Source of the DNA: Bacteroidales bacterium WCE2008
GTDB taxonomy: Bacteria > Bacteroidota > Bacteroidia > Bacteroidales > UBA932
Direction of reading: 5' to 3'
Assembly (NCBI GenBank): GCA_900167925.1
Contig: FUZM01000001.1
Span: 496,001 to 560,000, forward strand
Length of the DNA stretch: 64,000 nt
The position numbers were made by a program, and so were the translations under genes. Positions 33,239 to 42,865 of the stretch are shown here, piece by piece. Positions within the stretch are counted from its first letter, which is position 1. The number at the start of each line of letters is the position of its first letter. The notes below the pieces were generated by a model. The model had not been told where the DNA came from and ran no database searches. It saw only the letters and a program-made list of their open reading frames with translations.

Positions 33239-34525
33239 ATGACCCTAAACCGCTATCGAATTCCTTTTCTGGTACTAATATCGTGTGTTTTAGCTTCTGC
33301 CGGCTTGTCTGCCCAGACAGTCAGGACAGACAGCCTCGAGTTCAGCGTTTTCTTCAGGCAGGGACTTTCTGAGGTTGACCTCAATTACAGGGACAACGGG
33401 AAAAATCTCCAAGACTTCGCCGACACTGTCGCCACCCTGCTCGAAGACCCCCTTTCAGATTTGAAACATGTTTACATTGAAGGTGCAGCCTCTCCTGAGG
33501 GAGCTTCTGACCTTAATGTCAGGCTTGCCGGAGACCGCGCCCGCAATATAAAGGAATGGCTCGTCGGGAATACCGTGCTCACCCCAGGTCAGATATCCAC
33601 TGGCGGCGTCGGAGCCGACTGGGCCGGTCTCGCCAGACTGGTCAGCAAGACCGAATGGGAGCATAAGGATACCGTCTGCAACATTATCAGGACCACTCCG
33701 GTCTGGATCCGCAAGGACGGAGTCATCGTCGATGGCCTCAAGAAAAGGTTGATGGAACTTTATGGCGGTACTGCATGGAACTGGATGTATGCGAACCTGT
33801 TCCCGGAGCTGAGGCAGGGCGGTGCTTCAGTCAAGTGCTATATCACCAGGGCCGCCGATCCTGTGGAGGCCCGGAGAGATACCGTCGTGATGCGTCAGGT
33901 CGATACCGTATATGTAATGGTGCCGGCTCCGGCGCCGACCGTATATATCCCTACCATTGAGAAAGACCTGCTGATGGCCGTCAGGACCAACCTGCTTGCC
34001 CCTCTCATGAACTTCGGAGTTGAGGTTCCCCTGGGCAACCGCTGGTCTGTCGGGGGAGACTGGTACTATACATGGCTGTGGAGGCACTGGTCCAAGGAAC
34101 TTGACATGACCAACTGCATGCAGCTTCTCGGCGGCGGTCTGGATGTGCGTTACTGGCTTGGCGAAAGCCATGCTCCGGGCTCGCACAACAGGGCAAACCG
34201 TCTGCTCGGACATTCCGTCGGCGCCGATCTCTATGGCGGCTATTATGACTTCGAACGTGATTTCAAGGGGTATCAGGGCGAGTATTTCGGTCTGGGCTTT
34301 GATTATAAATACACAGCCCGTCTCAACAGGCGACGCTATGGCCTCAGGATGGAATTCACCATCGGCGTAGGCTATATCCACAGCGACGCCCGCGAGTACA
34401 AGGTGTTCACTGCCGGCGGAGATGCTATCAAGACCGGAGCCACCAAGAACATTAACTGGTTCGGCCCGACCAAGGCCGGTATTTCGCTGGTAATTCCTAT
34501 TACCCGCAATGTCGTACATGAATAG
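33239..34525 (+). CDS. DUF3575 / OmpA-like fimbrial-locus protein
   Basis: A 428-aa exported protein (signal peptide to about residue 25, GLSAQ). The first half has an OmpA-C-like region: FRQGLSEVDLNYRDNG ... VYIEGAASPEGASDLNVRLAGDRARNI, the peptidoglycan-binding layout. The second half is a DUF3575-type beta-barrel (LMAVRTNLLAPLMNFGVEVPLGNRWSV ... GIGVGYI-like strands). Such proteins precede Mfa/Fim-type fimbrial genes in Bacteroidales and probably help assembly or anchoring in the outer membrane. Confidence 0.85.
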   Translation: MTLNRYRIPFLVLISCVLASAGLSAQTVRTDSLEFSVFFRQGLSEVDLNYRDNGKNLQDFADTVATLLEDPLSDLKHVYIEGAASPEGASDLNVRLAGDRARNIKEWLVGNTVLTPGQISTGGVGADWAGLARLVSKTEWEHKDTVCNIIRTTPVWIRKDGVIVDGLKKRLMELYGGTAWNWMYANLFPELRQGGASVKCYITRAADPVEARRDTVVMRQVDTVYVMVPAPAPTVYIPTIEKDLLMAVRTNLLAPLMNFGVEVPLGNRWSVGGDWYYTWLWRHWSKELDMTNCMQLLGGGLDVRYWLGESHAPGSHNRANRLLGHSVGADLYGGYYDFERDFKGYQGEYFGLGFDYKYTARLNRRRYGLRMEFTIGVGYIHSDAREYKVFTAGGDAIKTGATKNINWFGPTKAGISLVIPITRNVVHE

Positions 34526-34526
34526 A

Positions 34527-35558
34527 ATGAGGATGAAAGGATATTTTGACCACATCAGGTATTTCAGCGCAGCCGTACTGATCGTCGCTGGTTTGTTTTC
34601 AGCATCCTCGTGCAAACGAGTTCCCCTCCATGACCCGGAGTCGTCCATTTATCTGGAACTGAGTCCGAGGCTCGATGTCGGCATCGCCGTCCCGGACACG
34701 ATCGACCTGCAGGCCAATCCGCAGTACAACAGCAAGCTGCATATCGCCACGCCTTCCCGCATGGTGGCCTGTTTCTATGATTCCAAGACCCACAAGCTCG
34801 CAGACAAGGAGTATGTGGACGCTGAGGGCGGCTACATCTCGTCGCTTCCTGCCGGCACCTACGACATGCTCGTCTATCAGCTCGGCACGAGCAGCACCCA
34901 GACGGAGAAGGACGGAGTCAGGGACGAAATGAGGGCCTTCACCTCCGACATCACCGCAAGCGCCGGCCGCTGGCGCCGCACTTCCGCGGACCCGCGGACC
35001 AAGGCGAACAATGACATCGTGATCGTAGAGCCGGACCATATCCTCGTCGCCAGGCTCGCCAGCGTGACGATCCCTGAAAATGCCGGTTCCGACGGGCCGT
35101 TTGTCATAAAGGCTGACGCCGCTACTTCCCTTGATACATATTCATTCATAGCAAGGAATATCCAGGGCATCGAAAATGCCAGGACCGTCCAGGCCATGGT
35201 CACGGGCCAGGCGGGCAGCAAGTACCTCTGGGAGGGCAACTATCCTCTGTCTCCTGCCAACCTTCTCACTTCGGCCGTGGTGGATCTGCCCCACAAATGT
35301 TTTTACGGAGTATATAACACCTTCGGAAACTTTTCCGGCAAGGTCTGCATAAATCTGATCATCATCGCCACCGATGGCCAGGAGCACATATTCTCTTCGG
35401 ACGTGACCGACCAGGTCAATGACCCGGGGAACACTGACCATGTCATATATATCGACGACCTCATCGAAATCACCGTCTCCGGCGATTCCGGCGAGAGCGG
35501 ATATAATCCGACAGTGGATGAGTGGGATGATGAGATCATCGATATACCAATCAGCTGA
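34527..35558 (+). CDS. DUF5119 fimbrial-locus lipoprotein
   Basis: A 343-aa lipoprotein. The start at 34527, 1 nt after the preceding stop, gives a short basic N-terminus, hydrophobic segment and SASSC with Cys29. In-frame ATGs at 34509 and 34518 are alternatives overlapping the previous gene. The body contains the DUF5119/FimB-Mfa2-like pattern: LELSPRLDV ... MVACFYDSKTHKL ... LPAGTYDMLVYQLGT. FimB/Mfa2 proteins cap and anchor the fimbria at the outer membrane. That role is inferred. Confidence 0.82.
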   Translation: MRMKGYFDHIRYFSAAVLIVAGLFSASSCKRVPLHDPESSIYLELSPRLDVGIAVPDTIDLQANPQYNSKLHIATPSRMVACFYDSKTHKLADKEYVDAEGGYISSLPAGTYDMLVYQLGTSSTQTEKDGVRDEMRAFTSDITASAGRWRRTSADPRTKANNDIVIVEPDHILVARLASVTIPENAGSDGPFVIKADAATSLDTYSFIARNIQGIENARTVQAMVTGQAGSKYLWEGNYPLSPANLLTSAVVDLPHKCFYGVYNTFGNFSGKVCINLIIIATDGQEHIFSSDVTDQVNDPGNTDHVIYIDDLIEITVSGDSGESGYNPTVDEWDDEIIDIPIS

Positions 35559-35590
35559 CAATTATATTAACATTAACAAATACCCTATTT

Positions 35591-36583
35591 ATGAAAAACA
35601 GTTTTCTTTACTTGTTGGTTGCAGGTGTGGTAGTCGCATCCTGCGCCAAGTCAGAAACAGTTGATTCCGCCAAGGAAGTTTCTTTCGAACCTGCCAGTAT
35701 TCCAGTTACAAGGGCTGCAGTTGCAACTACGGCGTTCCCTGATGACAACGTAATCTACGTGTCCGCTTCGAACAACAAGACCAAGTTCTTCGAGGGCAAG
35801 ACCTTCAAGAAGGACGGCACTGTATGGAAGAATTTCGAGGGCGCAGTCCAGACTCCTCTCTACTGGCCTCTCGGCGGTGCAGGCAGCTTCGACTTCCTCG
35901 CCTACAGCACCACTCTTGACGCTACTGCAGTATGGGGCGACGGCGACCCTGCATCCGACGATGATGTGGCAGGTCTCGTAAAGATCACCTATCCTGCCAA
36001 CTATGCTGCTCCGGCAGCAGGCGTGAAAGCCACCCAGGACGACCTGCTCTATGCTACCACTTCTTCTTCATCAAGGAATAACGCTCTCCCTATCGAGTTC
36101 AAGCATGCTCTCGCATGGGTAAACTTCATGGTTAAGTCAAACATCCCTGTAGACATAAAGAAGATCGAGCTCGTGGATGTTTTCACTGAAGGTGTCTTCA
36201 CCATCGACCAGACTTCCAACACCCCTCAGGTTTCATGGGAACCTGGCGCCCGTGCCGACAAGGCAATTCTTACCTATGTGGATGACGATACAGAGAATGT
36301 ATTAGCTTCAGTCGATATCGACGGCTCTGTCAATGCGCTTGATACAGACCATGCATTCGGCGACATGGGTATCCTTCTCCCTGCGCAGACTATCCCTAAC
36401 TTCAGGATCACCTACAGCACTGACGGCGTAAACGACCTCGTCTATGTCGTTAACAGCGTGCGCAGTACTTGGGAGAACGGCAAGAAGTATACTTACAAGT
36501 TTGCCATGACTTTCAACGAGATTACTCTTGATCCAAGCGTAACTCTTTACGACGAAAGTACCGGAATGCCGATTAACCTCTAG
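35591..36583 (+). CDS. Fimbrillin-family lipoprotein 1
   Basis: A 330-aa lipoprotein (VVASC, Cys18). An Arg at about residue 40 (SIPVTRAAV) is where Arg-gingipain-like proteases cut fimbrillins to free the donor-strand groove. Fimbrillin blocks follow: FKKDGTVWKNFEG, TPLYWPLGGAGSFDFLAYS, LPIEFKHALAWVNFMVKS. Codon usage is noticeably even and biased compared with later genes, suggesting high expression and a major stalk subunit. A 32-bp AT-rich gap precedes it. Confidence 0.88.
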   Translation: MKNSFLYLLVAGVVVASCAKSETVDSAKEVSFEPASIPVTRAAVATTAFPDDNVIYVSASNNKTKFFEGKTFKKDGTVWKNFEGAVQTPLYWPLGGAGSFDFLAYSTTLDATAVWGDGDPASDDDVAGLVKITYPANYAAPAAGVKATQDDLLYATTSSSSRNNALPIEFKHALAWVNFMVKSNIPVDIKKIELVDVFTEGVFTIDQTSNTPQVSWEPGARADKAILTYVDDDTENVLASVDIDGSVNALDTDHAFGDMGILLPAQTIPNFRITYSTDGVNDLVYVVNSVRSTWENGKKYTYKFAMTFNEITLDPSVTLYDESTGMPINL

Positions 36584-36585
36584 TA

Positions 36586-37533
36586 ATGGGTAACAAGATT
36601 ATCAATATCGTGTCTGCTCTGCTCCTGGTTGCAGGATTTGCTTCCTGCGACCGGGAGGGGCGCATGATACCTGAGCCTCAGGAAGAGATAGCCGTATCTC
36701 CGGGCTTGCAGACACGCGCGGTAATCTCGGGCCCTGAAATGCCTGACGGTTTCCATATCTGGGTCTCATCATGGCTCAATGACGATGTGTATCCCGGCGG
36801 CGGACTGAACTATTTCACCGGCGTCGAGTTTGCCAAGGACGGCACTGAGTGGAGATCGGATCCGGCAAGATATTGGCCGCTGTCCGGCACCCTTGACTTC
36901 CTGGGCATAGCTGCGGATCCGGCTGAGCTGACCCTTGGATTCAACTGGGATTCTGCCAAGAATGTAAGCCGGGTCGAAGTTGATGTCCCGGATACATATG
37001 ACTCGCAGTCAGAGGTGTTCTACGCTGCATCATACCCTCTCGAGGGCTTCCACGGCAGCGTTCCGATGGAGTATCACCGCAGCCAGGCCGTGCTTCGTTT
37101 CATGATCAGGACGGACGTGCTCGACCTGATAAAGGTCGATGACATCACTATCAAGGACCTTTATACGGCAGGCACCCTGACGGTTGAGGGAGACGGTCCG
37201 CTCAAGGCGAGCTGGGATTTCAGCTCGGCGACCGCTTCGGACCGCGCAGTCCCGAAGCCTTCGGCTACATATGTCTTCGAACCGGGAGGCTCCTTCGAGG
37301 AGTTCGGTCTGGGCATCTTGGTGCCGGAGCAGAAGAACAAGACGTTCACCATAACCTTCCGCCAGAGGGCCAATACCGGCATCGCCTGGGACTCCGACCT
37401 GGTGCTGGAAGAGACTTTTACCTTTGACGACAATTTCCGTATGTGGTTCATGGGCAAGCAGTATGTCTATAAAATCGACATTTCCCTTTCGACAATTACT
37501 GTCGAGCCTGTAATAGAAGACGGATTTATTTAA
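36586..37533 (+). CDS. Fimbrillin-family lipoprotein 2
   Basis: A 315-aa lipoprotein (FASC, Cys21). It has the same core as its neighbour: FAKDGTEWRSDPARYWPLSGTLDFLGIAA, PMEYHRSQAVLRFMIRTD, LGILVPEQKNKTFTITF, and a QTRAV segment near residue 45 as possible protease site. It starts 3 nt after the previous stop. Probably a fimbrial subunit, minor or alternative. Confidence 0.86.
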   Translation: MGNKIINIVSALLLVAGFASCDREGRMIPEPQEEIAVSPGLQTRAVISGPEMPDGFHIWVSSWLNDDVYPGGGLNYFTGVEFAKDGTEWRSDPARYWPLSGTLDFLGIAADPAELTLGFNWDSAKNVSRVEVDVPDTYDSQSEVFYAASYPLEGFHGSVPMEYHRSQAVLRFMIRTDVLDLIKVDDITIKDLYTAGTLTVEGDGPLKASWDFSSATASDRAVPKPSATYVFEPGGSFEEFGLGILVPEQKNKTFTITFRQRANTGIAWDSDLVLEETFTFDDNFRMWFMGKQYVYKIDISLSTITVEPVIEDGFI

Positions 37534-38576
37534 TGAAGACAGCATATCATATAGTTTATTTCGTACTGCCGCTTCTTTTGGCTGCGGGAGCATGTTCGGA
37601 ACATAACGGACCGGAATCGCAGGATCAGCCTGTCGCTGACCATGATTCCCCGATCGTCGTGGATATGCCCGGGACAAAGGGCGTCGATCCGCTGACGACC
37701 GCCACCCTTGTCGATTTCGACATGTCTGCCATATGGAATTTTAACGGGACTTCCACCAACACGTGGTACCTGAAGCAGGAAAAGGTGACAAAGTCCGGCT
37801 CGGTCTGGACCACGACCCCGCCTTCCTACTGGACGGTCACCGGCAACCTGAGCTTCTTCATGTATGCTCCTTCTTCCGCTTCATCCCCGGGCATAGAACC
37901 TGTATTCCCGACGACCGGGATGCCTGGAGTGCGATATACTCCGAGCGTGACCAACATCGAGAACCAGGCGGACCTGTGCCTGGCCCGTCCTGTCCTCAAT
38001 GCTACCAAGCACATCGGTCCTGTTCCTGCCGAGTTCCACCACTCCCTTACGCAGATCTGGTTCGACATGAACTATAAGGGCACTCCTCCGGGAACGTATT
38101 CCGTGCTGGTCGAGGACATCAGGCTCCGCAACGTCAGAGGCGTCGCTACGGCAACTTTTTCCGCCTCCGCCCCGTATTTCGACTGGACTGACTATGGTCC
38201 GGCCGACTGCACTTATGAGCTGAAACTGTCTTCCAGCCACCTCAGAAGCGATTACCTGCCGGCGTGGCCGGCTGCCGAGATCCCTGTCCAGAACACTCTG
38301 GGACGACTTTATCTCCTGCCTCAGACGCTGGATTCTTCGGCCGACATCGAGATTACATACAGTTTCTTCGATACGTCCCATACTCCGAATGTCCGCCAGG
38401 CTACCTTTACGAAGACGGTGTCCATACCTTCTTCTTCGCAGTGGCCGGCAGACCGTTCAGTCCATTATAAGATCACTCTCGACGTGGGTGAATCTACGCC
38501 GGTCAGCCTTACCGGCTATACGATCGACGACTGGACCGAATCCGGAAACAACCATGTAGATATTGAATTTGACTGA
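37533..38576 (+). CDS. Fimbrillin-family lipoprotein 3
   Basis: A 347-aa lipoprotein (AAGAC, Cys21). After a PGTKG segment come the fimbrillin blocks KSGSVWTTTPPSYWTVTGNLSFFMYAP, PAEFHHSLTQIWFDMNYKG and RLYLLPQTLDSSADIEITY. The stop/start overlap with the previous gene is 1 nt. Confidence 0.85.
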   Translation: MKTAYHIVYFVLPLLLAAGACSEHNGPESQDQPVADHDSPIVVDMPGTKGVDPLTTATLVDFDMSAIWNFNGTSTNTWYLKQEKVTKSGSVWTTTPPSYWTVTGNLSFFMYAPSSASSPGIEPVFPTTGMPGVRYTPSVTNIENQADLCLARPVLNATKHIGPVPAEFHHSLTQIWFDMNYKGTPPGTYSVLVEDIRLRNVRGVATATFSASAPYFDWTDYGPADCTYELKLSSSHLRSDYLPAWPAAEIPVQNTLGRLYLLPQTLDSSADIEITYSFFDTSHTPNVRQATFTKTVSIPSSSQWPADRSVHYKITLDVGESTPVSLTGYTIDDWTESGNNHVDIEFD

Positions 38577-38578
38577 TC

Positions 38579-39592
38579 ATGAGACATCAGATTGCAGCAT
38601 ACGCCATATTGGTCCTCGCGATCGCCGGATGTTCCGGCTCTCGCGGGACTTATGAGCCTTATCCGAAGCCGAAGGACCCCGTGGCGACCAAGATATCGAT
38701 TTCGGGAAACAGCTTCGTGCAGTATTCCACCTTCGGACTCTTTGTCTGCAGGCACGAGGACCAGGCCGCCAACCCGGACAATCTCGAATTCGTCGAGCAC
38801 AATGTCGGATACAACAACATCAAGGTGACCAAGACGGCTACTGCGTGGTCGTTCTACAACCAGATCCTCGGACTGGACCTTTCCAAGCTCTATCTTTCGA
38901 CGGCGGAAGGCAACTACACTGCGGATGTCTATGCCTATGCCCCTCATATCGAGGGCGTTTCGTCGCCTGACTCGATCGCCTTCGACGTCAACTCCAACCA
39001 TGACCTTATGTACGTGGCGGAAAACCTTGACAAGAATGTCAACAAGGACCTCCAGCCGGGAGTCGATGCCGACGGCCAGCTTACCCTGACCTTCAGGCAC
39101 GTCATGGCAAGGCTGAGGTTCGGCATGAGAATAAAGAATACTTCTCCTGTCAGCGTCCATACCGTCGATTCCATAGTTATAAGGAAGTCGGGCGCCGCCC
39201 ATACCGAGCTGTACAAGACCGGAGTGCTCAATGCCATTACCGGAGAGGTACTGCCGCAGACGACGTCGGACAGTGTCAGCGTAAAGCGTTTCTTCTTCAA
39301 TTCCAACGGCTCCGGTTCGTTCAATTCGGGGACGTACAAGTACTTCGACATGATGATCTTCCCTGTGGAATACCAGTCTGACGGAGACTATGAGGTCATC
39401 ATCGTGGTGGACGGATTCCGCAAGGCATTCCCGATCCGCCGTGCCGATGTCATGCATTCGGACGGCACTACATGCGGCTTCCTTGCATCAAACAGCTATG
39501 TGTTCAACATAACGATAGACAATTACATCCATATGGACGGAGTCGAGATCAAGACTGACTGGGAAGAGGAGGAATTGTCAGATGAGATATAG
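38579..39592 (+). CDS. Fimbrillin-family lipoprotein 4
   Basis: A 337-aa lipoprotein (AIAGC, Cys18). Its body has a Mfa/fimbrillin pattern (VTKTATAWSFYNQILGLDL, ADVYAYAPHIEGVSSPDSI, LTLTFRHVMARLRFGMRI) and a second half with KYFDMMIFPVEYQSDG. It ends in an acidic tail (DWEEEELSDEI). Likely a minor subunit between the fimbrillins and the A-B-B' modules. Confidence 0.82.
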   Translation: MRHQIAAYAILVLAIAGCSGSRGTYEPYPKPKDPVATKISISGNSFVQYSTFGLFVCRHEDQAANPDNLEFVEHNVGYNNIKVTKTATAWSFYNQILGLDLSKLYLSTAEGNYTADVYAYAPHIEGVSSPDSIAFDVNSNHDLMYVAENLDKNVNKDLQPGVDADGQLTLTFRHVMARLRFGMRIKNTSPVSVHTVDSIVIRKSGAAHTELYKTGVLNAITGEVLPQTTSDSVSVKRFFFNSNGSGSFNSGTYKYFDMMIFPVEYQSDGDYEVIIVVDGFRKAFPIRRADVMHSDGTTCGFLASNSYVFNITIDNYIHMDGVEIKTDWEEEELSDEI

Positions 39593-39599
39593 GACGGAT

Positions 39600-40661
39600 A
39601 TGCGAAACTTTACCATTATATTGTTGCTGACTGCAGCCTTGGTGACAGGATGCTCCAAGGATGGTTCCTCGTCTGCCGGCGGGGAGTCCGGGGCAATCGC
39701 GTTTTCCATGAAGACCAAGGACGGCTCGGCGGCAAGCGCCACCTATCGTATGGTATTGTTCGGGTACAATGCCGTCAGTTCGACTTACTCTGCCAGATCC
39801 CAGGGCTCCTATCGCGACAAGGATGCCAAGGACTGGATGACCCCTTGCCGTGTCGATCCTGCGACAGGAGAATGGATGGAGGACGGCAGCGTATATGGAC
39901 TCCGCTCCACTTATAATGGCGATTACATGCTCAGCATAGTGACTCCGGCCAGACAGCCGGACTATCTGGTCACGGAGCCCAATTCCAGCGTAAGAGGCTG
40001 GGGCTACAATCTTGAGAGGACGGGAGATGCACTTTTGGTCAGCTCTCCTGTGAAGGTGACCGTAACCGGTAACCATCTGAACCGGAAATATGTATATCAG
40101 GCCGATGCGAGCCTGCTGAGGGACTGCCGGTCCAAGCTCACCGTGAAGCTTCAGTGTGGAGACGACCTGACGTCAGTCCATGTCAATAAGCTTACCATCA
40201 GGAATTTCTACTCTGCCATGTCGTATGATTTCGGCTCAGACAGCCTGGTCAATCCGACTCTTGACGCTGTCGGTCTCGTAATGCACGATACGACGGACCC
40301 TGAGATAGAATTGCTCCATGGGGAGCCGGCTGAAGAGGTATTCTCGGATTTCTATCTTTTCTCCCTGAACTATGACAAGATAGACGATGAATACCATTTC
40401 GTGTATGATGTCCCGCAGCTGGAAGTGACGATCGGCTCGGGCGTCGTATCCGTTCCCCTGCACTATGAATTCAAGCCGCAGCATACCTATACTTACACTC
40501 TCTCCATCAACTCGGCGTTCGTGAAGATGTCGGTTACCGCTTTGCCGTGGAACGACCTCTCGGGGAGCCTTGATGAGACGATAGGCGAGCCCAAGACTGA
40601 AGTATTCACGTTCGATCCCGGAACATGGGACCTCGTCGACGGGGGCAGCGGCACAATTTAA
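39600..40661 (+). CDS. Fimbrial-locus lipoprotein, type A copy 1
   Basis: A 353-aa lipoprotein (LVTGC, Cys18); the ATG at 39600 gives the best signal and lies 8 bp after the previous stop. Paralog of the protein at 45121: both share GSYR.K.AK.WMTPC.VD, DGS.YGLRS, VTVTGNH.N.KYV, KL...LQCG.DL and a C-terminal TFTFD...W....GG..TI. It opens an A-B-B' module. The fold looks like a two-domain Mfa/fimbrillin-type subunit. Exact function unknown. Confidence 0.8.
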   Translation: MRNFTIILLLTAALVTGCSKDGSSSAGGESGAIAFSMKTKDGSAASATYRMVLFGYNAVSSTYSARSQGSYRDKDAKDWMTPCRVDPATGEWMEDGSVYGLRSTYNGDYMLSIVTPARQPDYLVTEPNSSVRGWGYNLERTGDALLVSSPVKVTVTGNHLNRKYVYQADASLLRDCRSKLTVKLQCGDDLTSVHVNKLTIRNFYSAMSYDFGSDSLVNPTLDAVGLVMHDTTDPEIELLHGEPAEEVFSDFYLFSLNYDKIDDEYHFVYDVPQLEVTIGSGVVSVPLHYEFKPQHTYTYTLSINSAFVKMSVTALPWNDLSGSLDETIGEPKTEVFTFDPGTWDLVDGGSGTI

Positions 40662-40673
40662 TGGACATTTGAG

Positions 40674-42863
40674 ATGACATATAGCATAAGGAAAATATTC
40701 ACATTTGCGGTCGCAGCCATTCTGGCGGCCGGATGCGCCGATGAAGACCTTCGTCAGCCGGACCTCAGGGAAGACGATCCGGTGGACGTGCGCTTGTCCC
40801 TTGACGTGGCTCCGGTTTCCGAGCATGTGATCGGGACCCGAAGCGCATTCGTGGACGAGTCCACCATGGAAGACGGCACCATCCACGACCTCTGGGTGCT
40901 GCAGTTCGCCGGTACCGACGGGACTGCTCCGCTGCGCGAAGCCAGATACTACAGCAGCTATGATCCTTCCCAGATGTTCAAGCTGATCGCTTCGTCGGTG
41001 CCTAACAGGGTGGTCCTGGTGGCCAACACATTTGACGATGCGATAGCCTTCAGCCACTGCGTGGACCTGGCGGAGTTCATGGAGTCGTTCAGGGCAGTGA
41101 GACAGGAGGAAGACCTTACCACTGTCGTCGGGGGCAAGCACAGCTCGCTCATGAGCGGATACAGGGATGTCATCCTCAACGAGGCCGGCGCGGAAATCGA
41201 CTTCGAGCTGATCCGCACCATCTGCAAGGTAAACGTGAATATTACTAATACTACAGCAGAGACCGGAGCCAAGGATATCGAAATCAAGAAGGTGACCATG
41301 CGCTCGGTGACTTCCAAGTCGTTTTTCTTCAACAGTTACGAGCTTCCGGAACGGTATCCGGCCAAGTATGAAGGAGACCGTATAGATTATCCGGGCAACG
41401 AATGGACCGACGGCACGGGGACCGGAGATACCCGCAGTTTCACTTTCTACCTTCCGGTCAACAAGAGCGGGACGATGGATGTTCCCCATAACCCGTTGAT
41501 GCGTTCCGCATGCGCGCCTGACGGGGCGACATATCTGAGCATCAGCGGTACATATGACGACCCGGATGACCCGACCATGAAGCGTCCTGTAGAGTTCAGG
41601 CTCATGCTCGGGGCGAGCGAGACGGATTACAACCTTCTCCCTAACAGCAAGTACGACATCTCCGTGACAATCGACGACATGTCGGACGCGCTGCTGGACA
41701 GCCGCCAGGCGGAGCAGGGCGTGGTGGATTTCCGTTCGGACGAACATGCCAACTCCTACATAATAAACCCGACGACTGTCGAAGGTACATGGAAGAGCTA
41801 CCGCATCCCGGTTGCCAAGTGCCATGATTTCTGGAATACCTTTGACGGCTATTATAAGGATGCGGGCAATGCGCTGATGCCGGGAGGCTATGGCTGGGAG
41901 GTTGAGATCATTTGGAGCGAGATGCCGATCACCTATGATACCAATTTCAAGTGGGTAAAGGATGAAGGCACTGACTATCGTGATTATTTTGAGTTCGCGC
42001 TGCCTTATGGAGTTGAGCACGGCAATATGGTCATAGGCCTCAGACGTTATCTCGATGCCGGACATACCCAGCTTAGCGACGTGTTTACATGGAGCTGGCA
42101 TATGTGGGTTACCGATTATAATCCGAATGCGGCGCTTCATTATGCGCCCCAGGTTGACGTCGACGGGAACGAGAGCCGTTTTGCCTATTGCGTCCCCGGA
42201 GGCGATGTGCATCGCTATCCCGGCGCTGACTGGAAGCGGGGCGCCAAATATGACGGCTGCTACATTATGGACCGCAATCTTGGAATGCTTTCGATGGAGC
42301 ATTATGCCCCCAAGGCCAAGGGATTCCTTCTGTATTGGAACGGTCGCAAGGATCCGAATAGTATCAACCAGAAACAATATCCCGGACCGCTGGGACTGAT
42401 TTCCGCGAGGGTGGACAATCAGGCTGACAATATTCTGTATTGCATTCAGAATCCGACCAAGTTCATAGCTGGCAGTGAGTGGTCTGGAGAGTGGCGCAAC
42501 AACCCTGAATACGCACAGGCAGGTTTGACGTGGAGCGACCCCAAAAGCCGGGCTGATGAGACAAAGAGCGTGTTCGACCCATGTCCTCCGGGTTGGCGCC
42601 TCCCGGTAAAATCTGCTTATAACGGCCTTACATCGTGGGCCCAGGACGGTAAATATTGCAGGACGGCGTTGATTGGGAACGGCCTTTATATACACGGTCC
42701 GACAGGAATAACCCGTTTTGCATGGGGCGTTTATAATGATTTTGTATACCCGGGCTATACATTCTTCTGGTGTACGGACGGTTTCTTCAGTAATGGAGGA
42801 TCCCTTGCGTCGAACCTTATAGGAAGACCTGCGCGTTGTGTCTCTTATCCGAGTGTTTATTGA
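40674..42863 (+). CDS. DUF4906-type large adhesin lipoprotein, type B copy 1
   Basis: A 729-aa lipoprotein (LAAGC, Cys21). The N-terminal half has DUF4906-like blocks (IHDLWVLQFAGTDG, SSVPNRVVLVANTF, RSFTFYLPVNKSGTM). The middle has NSYIINPTTVEGTWKSYRIP and DYRDYFEFALPYG. The C-terminal ~200 residues contain YIMDRNLGML, LLYWNGRKDP, VFDPCPPGWRLPV and a final GRPARCVSY, as in Fib_succ_major domains. Most similar in the window to 46182. Candidate fimbrial tip adhesin. Confidence 0.83.
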   Translation: MTYSIRKIFTFAVAAILAAGCADEDLRQPDLREDDPVDVRLSLDVAPVSEHVIGTRSAFVDESTMEDGTIHDLWVLQFAGTDGTAPLREARYYSSYDPSQMFKLIASSVPNRVVLVANTFDDAIAFSHCVDLAEFMESFRAVRQEEDLTTVVGGKHSSLMSGYRDVILNEAGAEIDFELIRTICKVNVNITNTTAETGAKDIEIKKVTMRSVTSKSFFFNSYELPERYPAKYEGDRIDYPGNEWTDGTGTGDTRSFTFYLPVNKSGTMDVPHNPLMRSACAPDGATYLSISGTYDDPDDPTMKRPVEFRLMLGASETDYNLLPNSKYDISVTIDDMSDALLDSRQAEQGVVDFRSDEHANSYIINPTTVEGTWKSYRIPVAKCHDFWNTFDGYYKDAGNALMPGGYGWEVEIIWSEMPITYDTNFKWVKDEGTDYRDYFEFALPYGVEHGNMVIGLRRYLDAGHTQLSDVFTWSWHMWVTDYNPNAALHYAPQVDVDGNESRFAYCVPGGDVHRYPGADWKRGAKYDGCYIMDRNLGMLSMEHYAPKAKGFLLYWNGRKDPNSINQKQYPGPLGLISARVDNQADNILYCIQNPTKFIAGSEWSGEWRNNPEYAQAGLTWSDPKSRADETKSVFDPCPPGWRLPVKSAYNGLTSWAQDGKYCRTALIGNGLYIHGPTGITRFAWGVYNDFVYPGYTFFWCTDGFFSNGGSLASNLIGRPARCVSYPSVY

Positions 42864-42865
42864 TT

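Noticed and set aside
40236-42695. 819-aa minus-strand ORF
   Set aside because: Shadow of the DUF4906 gene and its neighbour on the plus strand, which have lipoprotein signals and paralogs.
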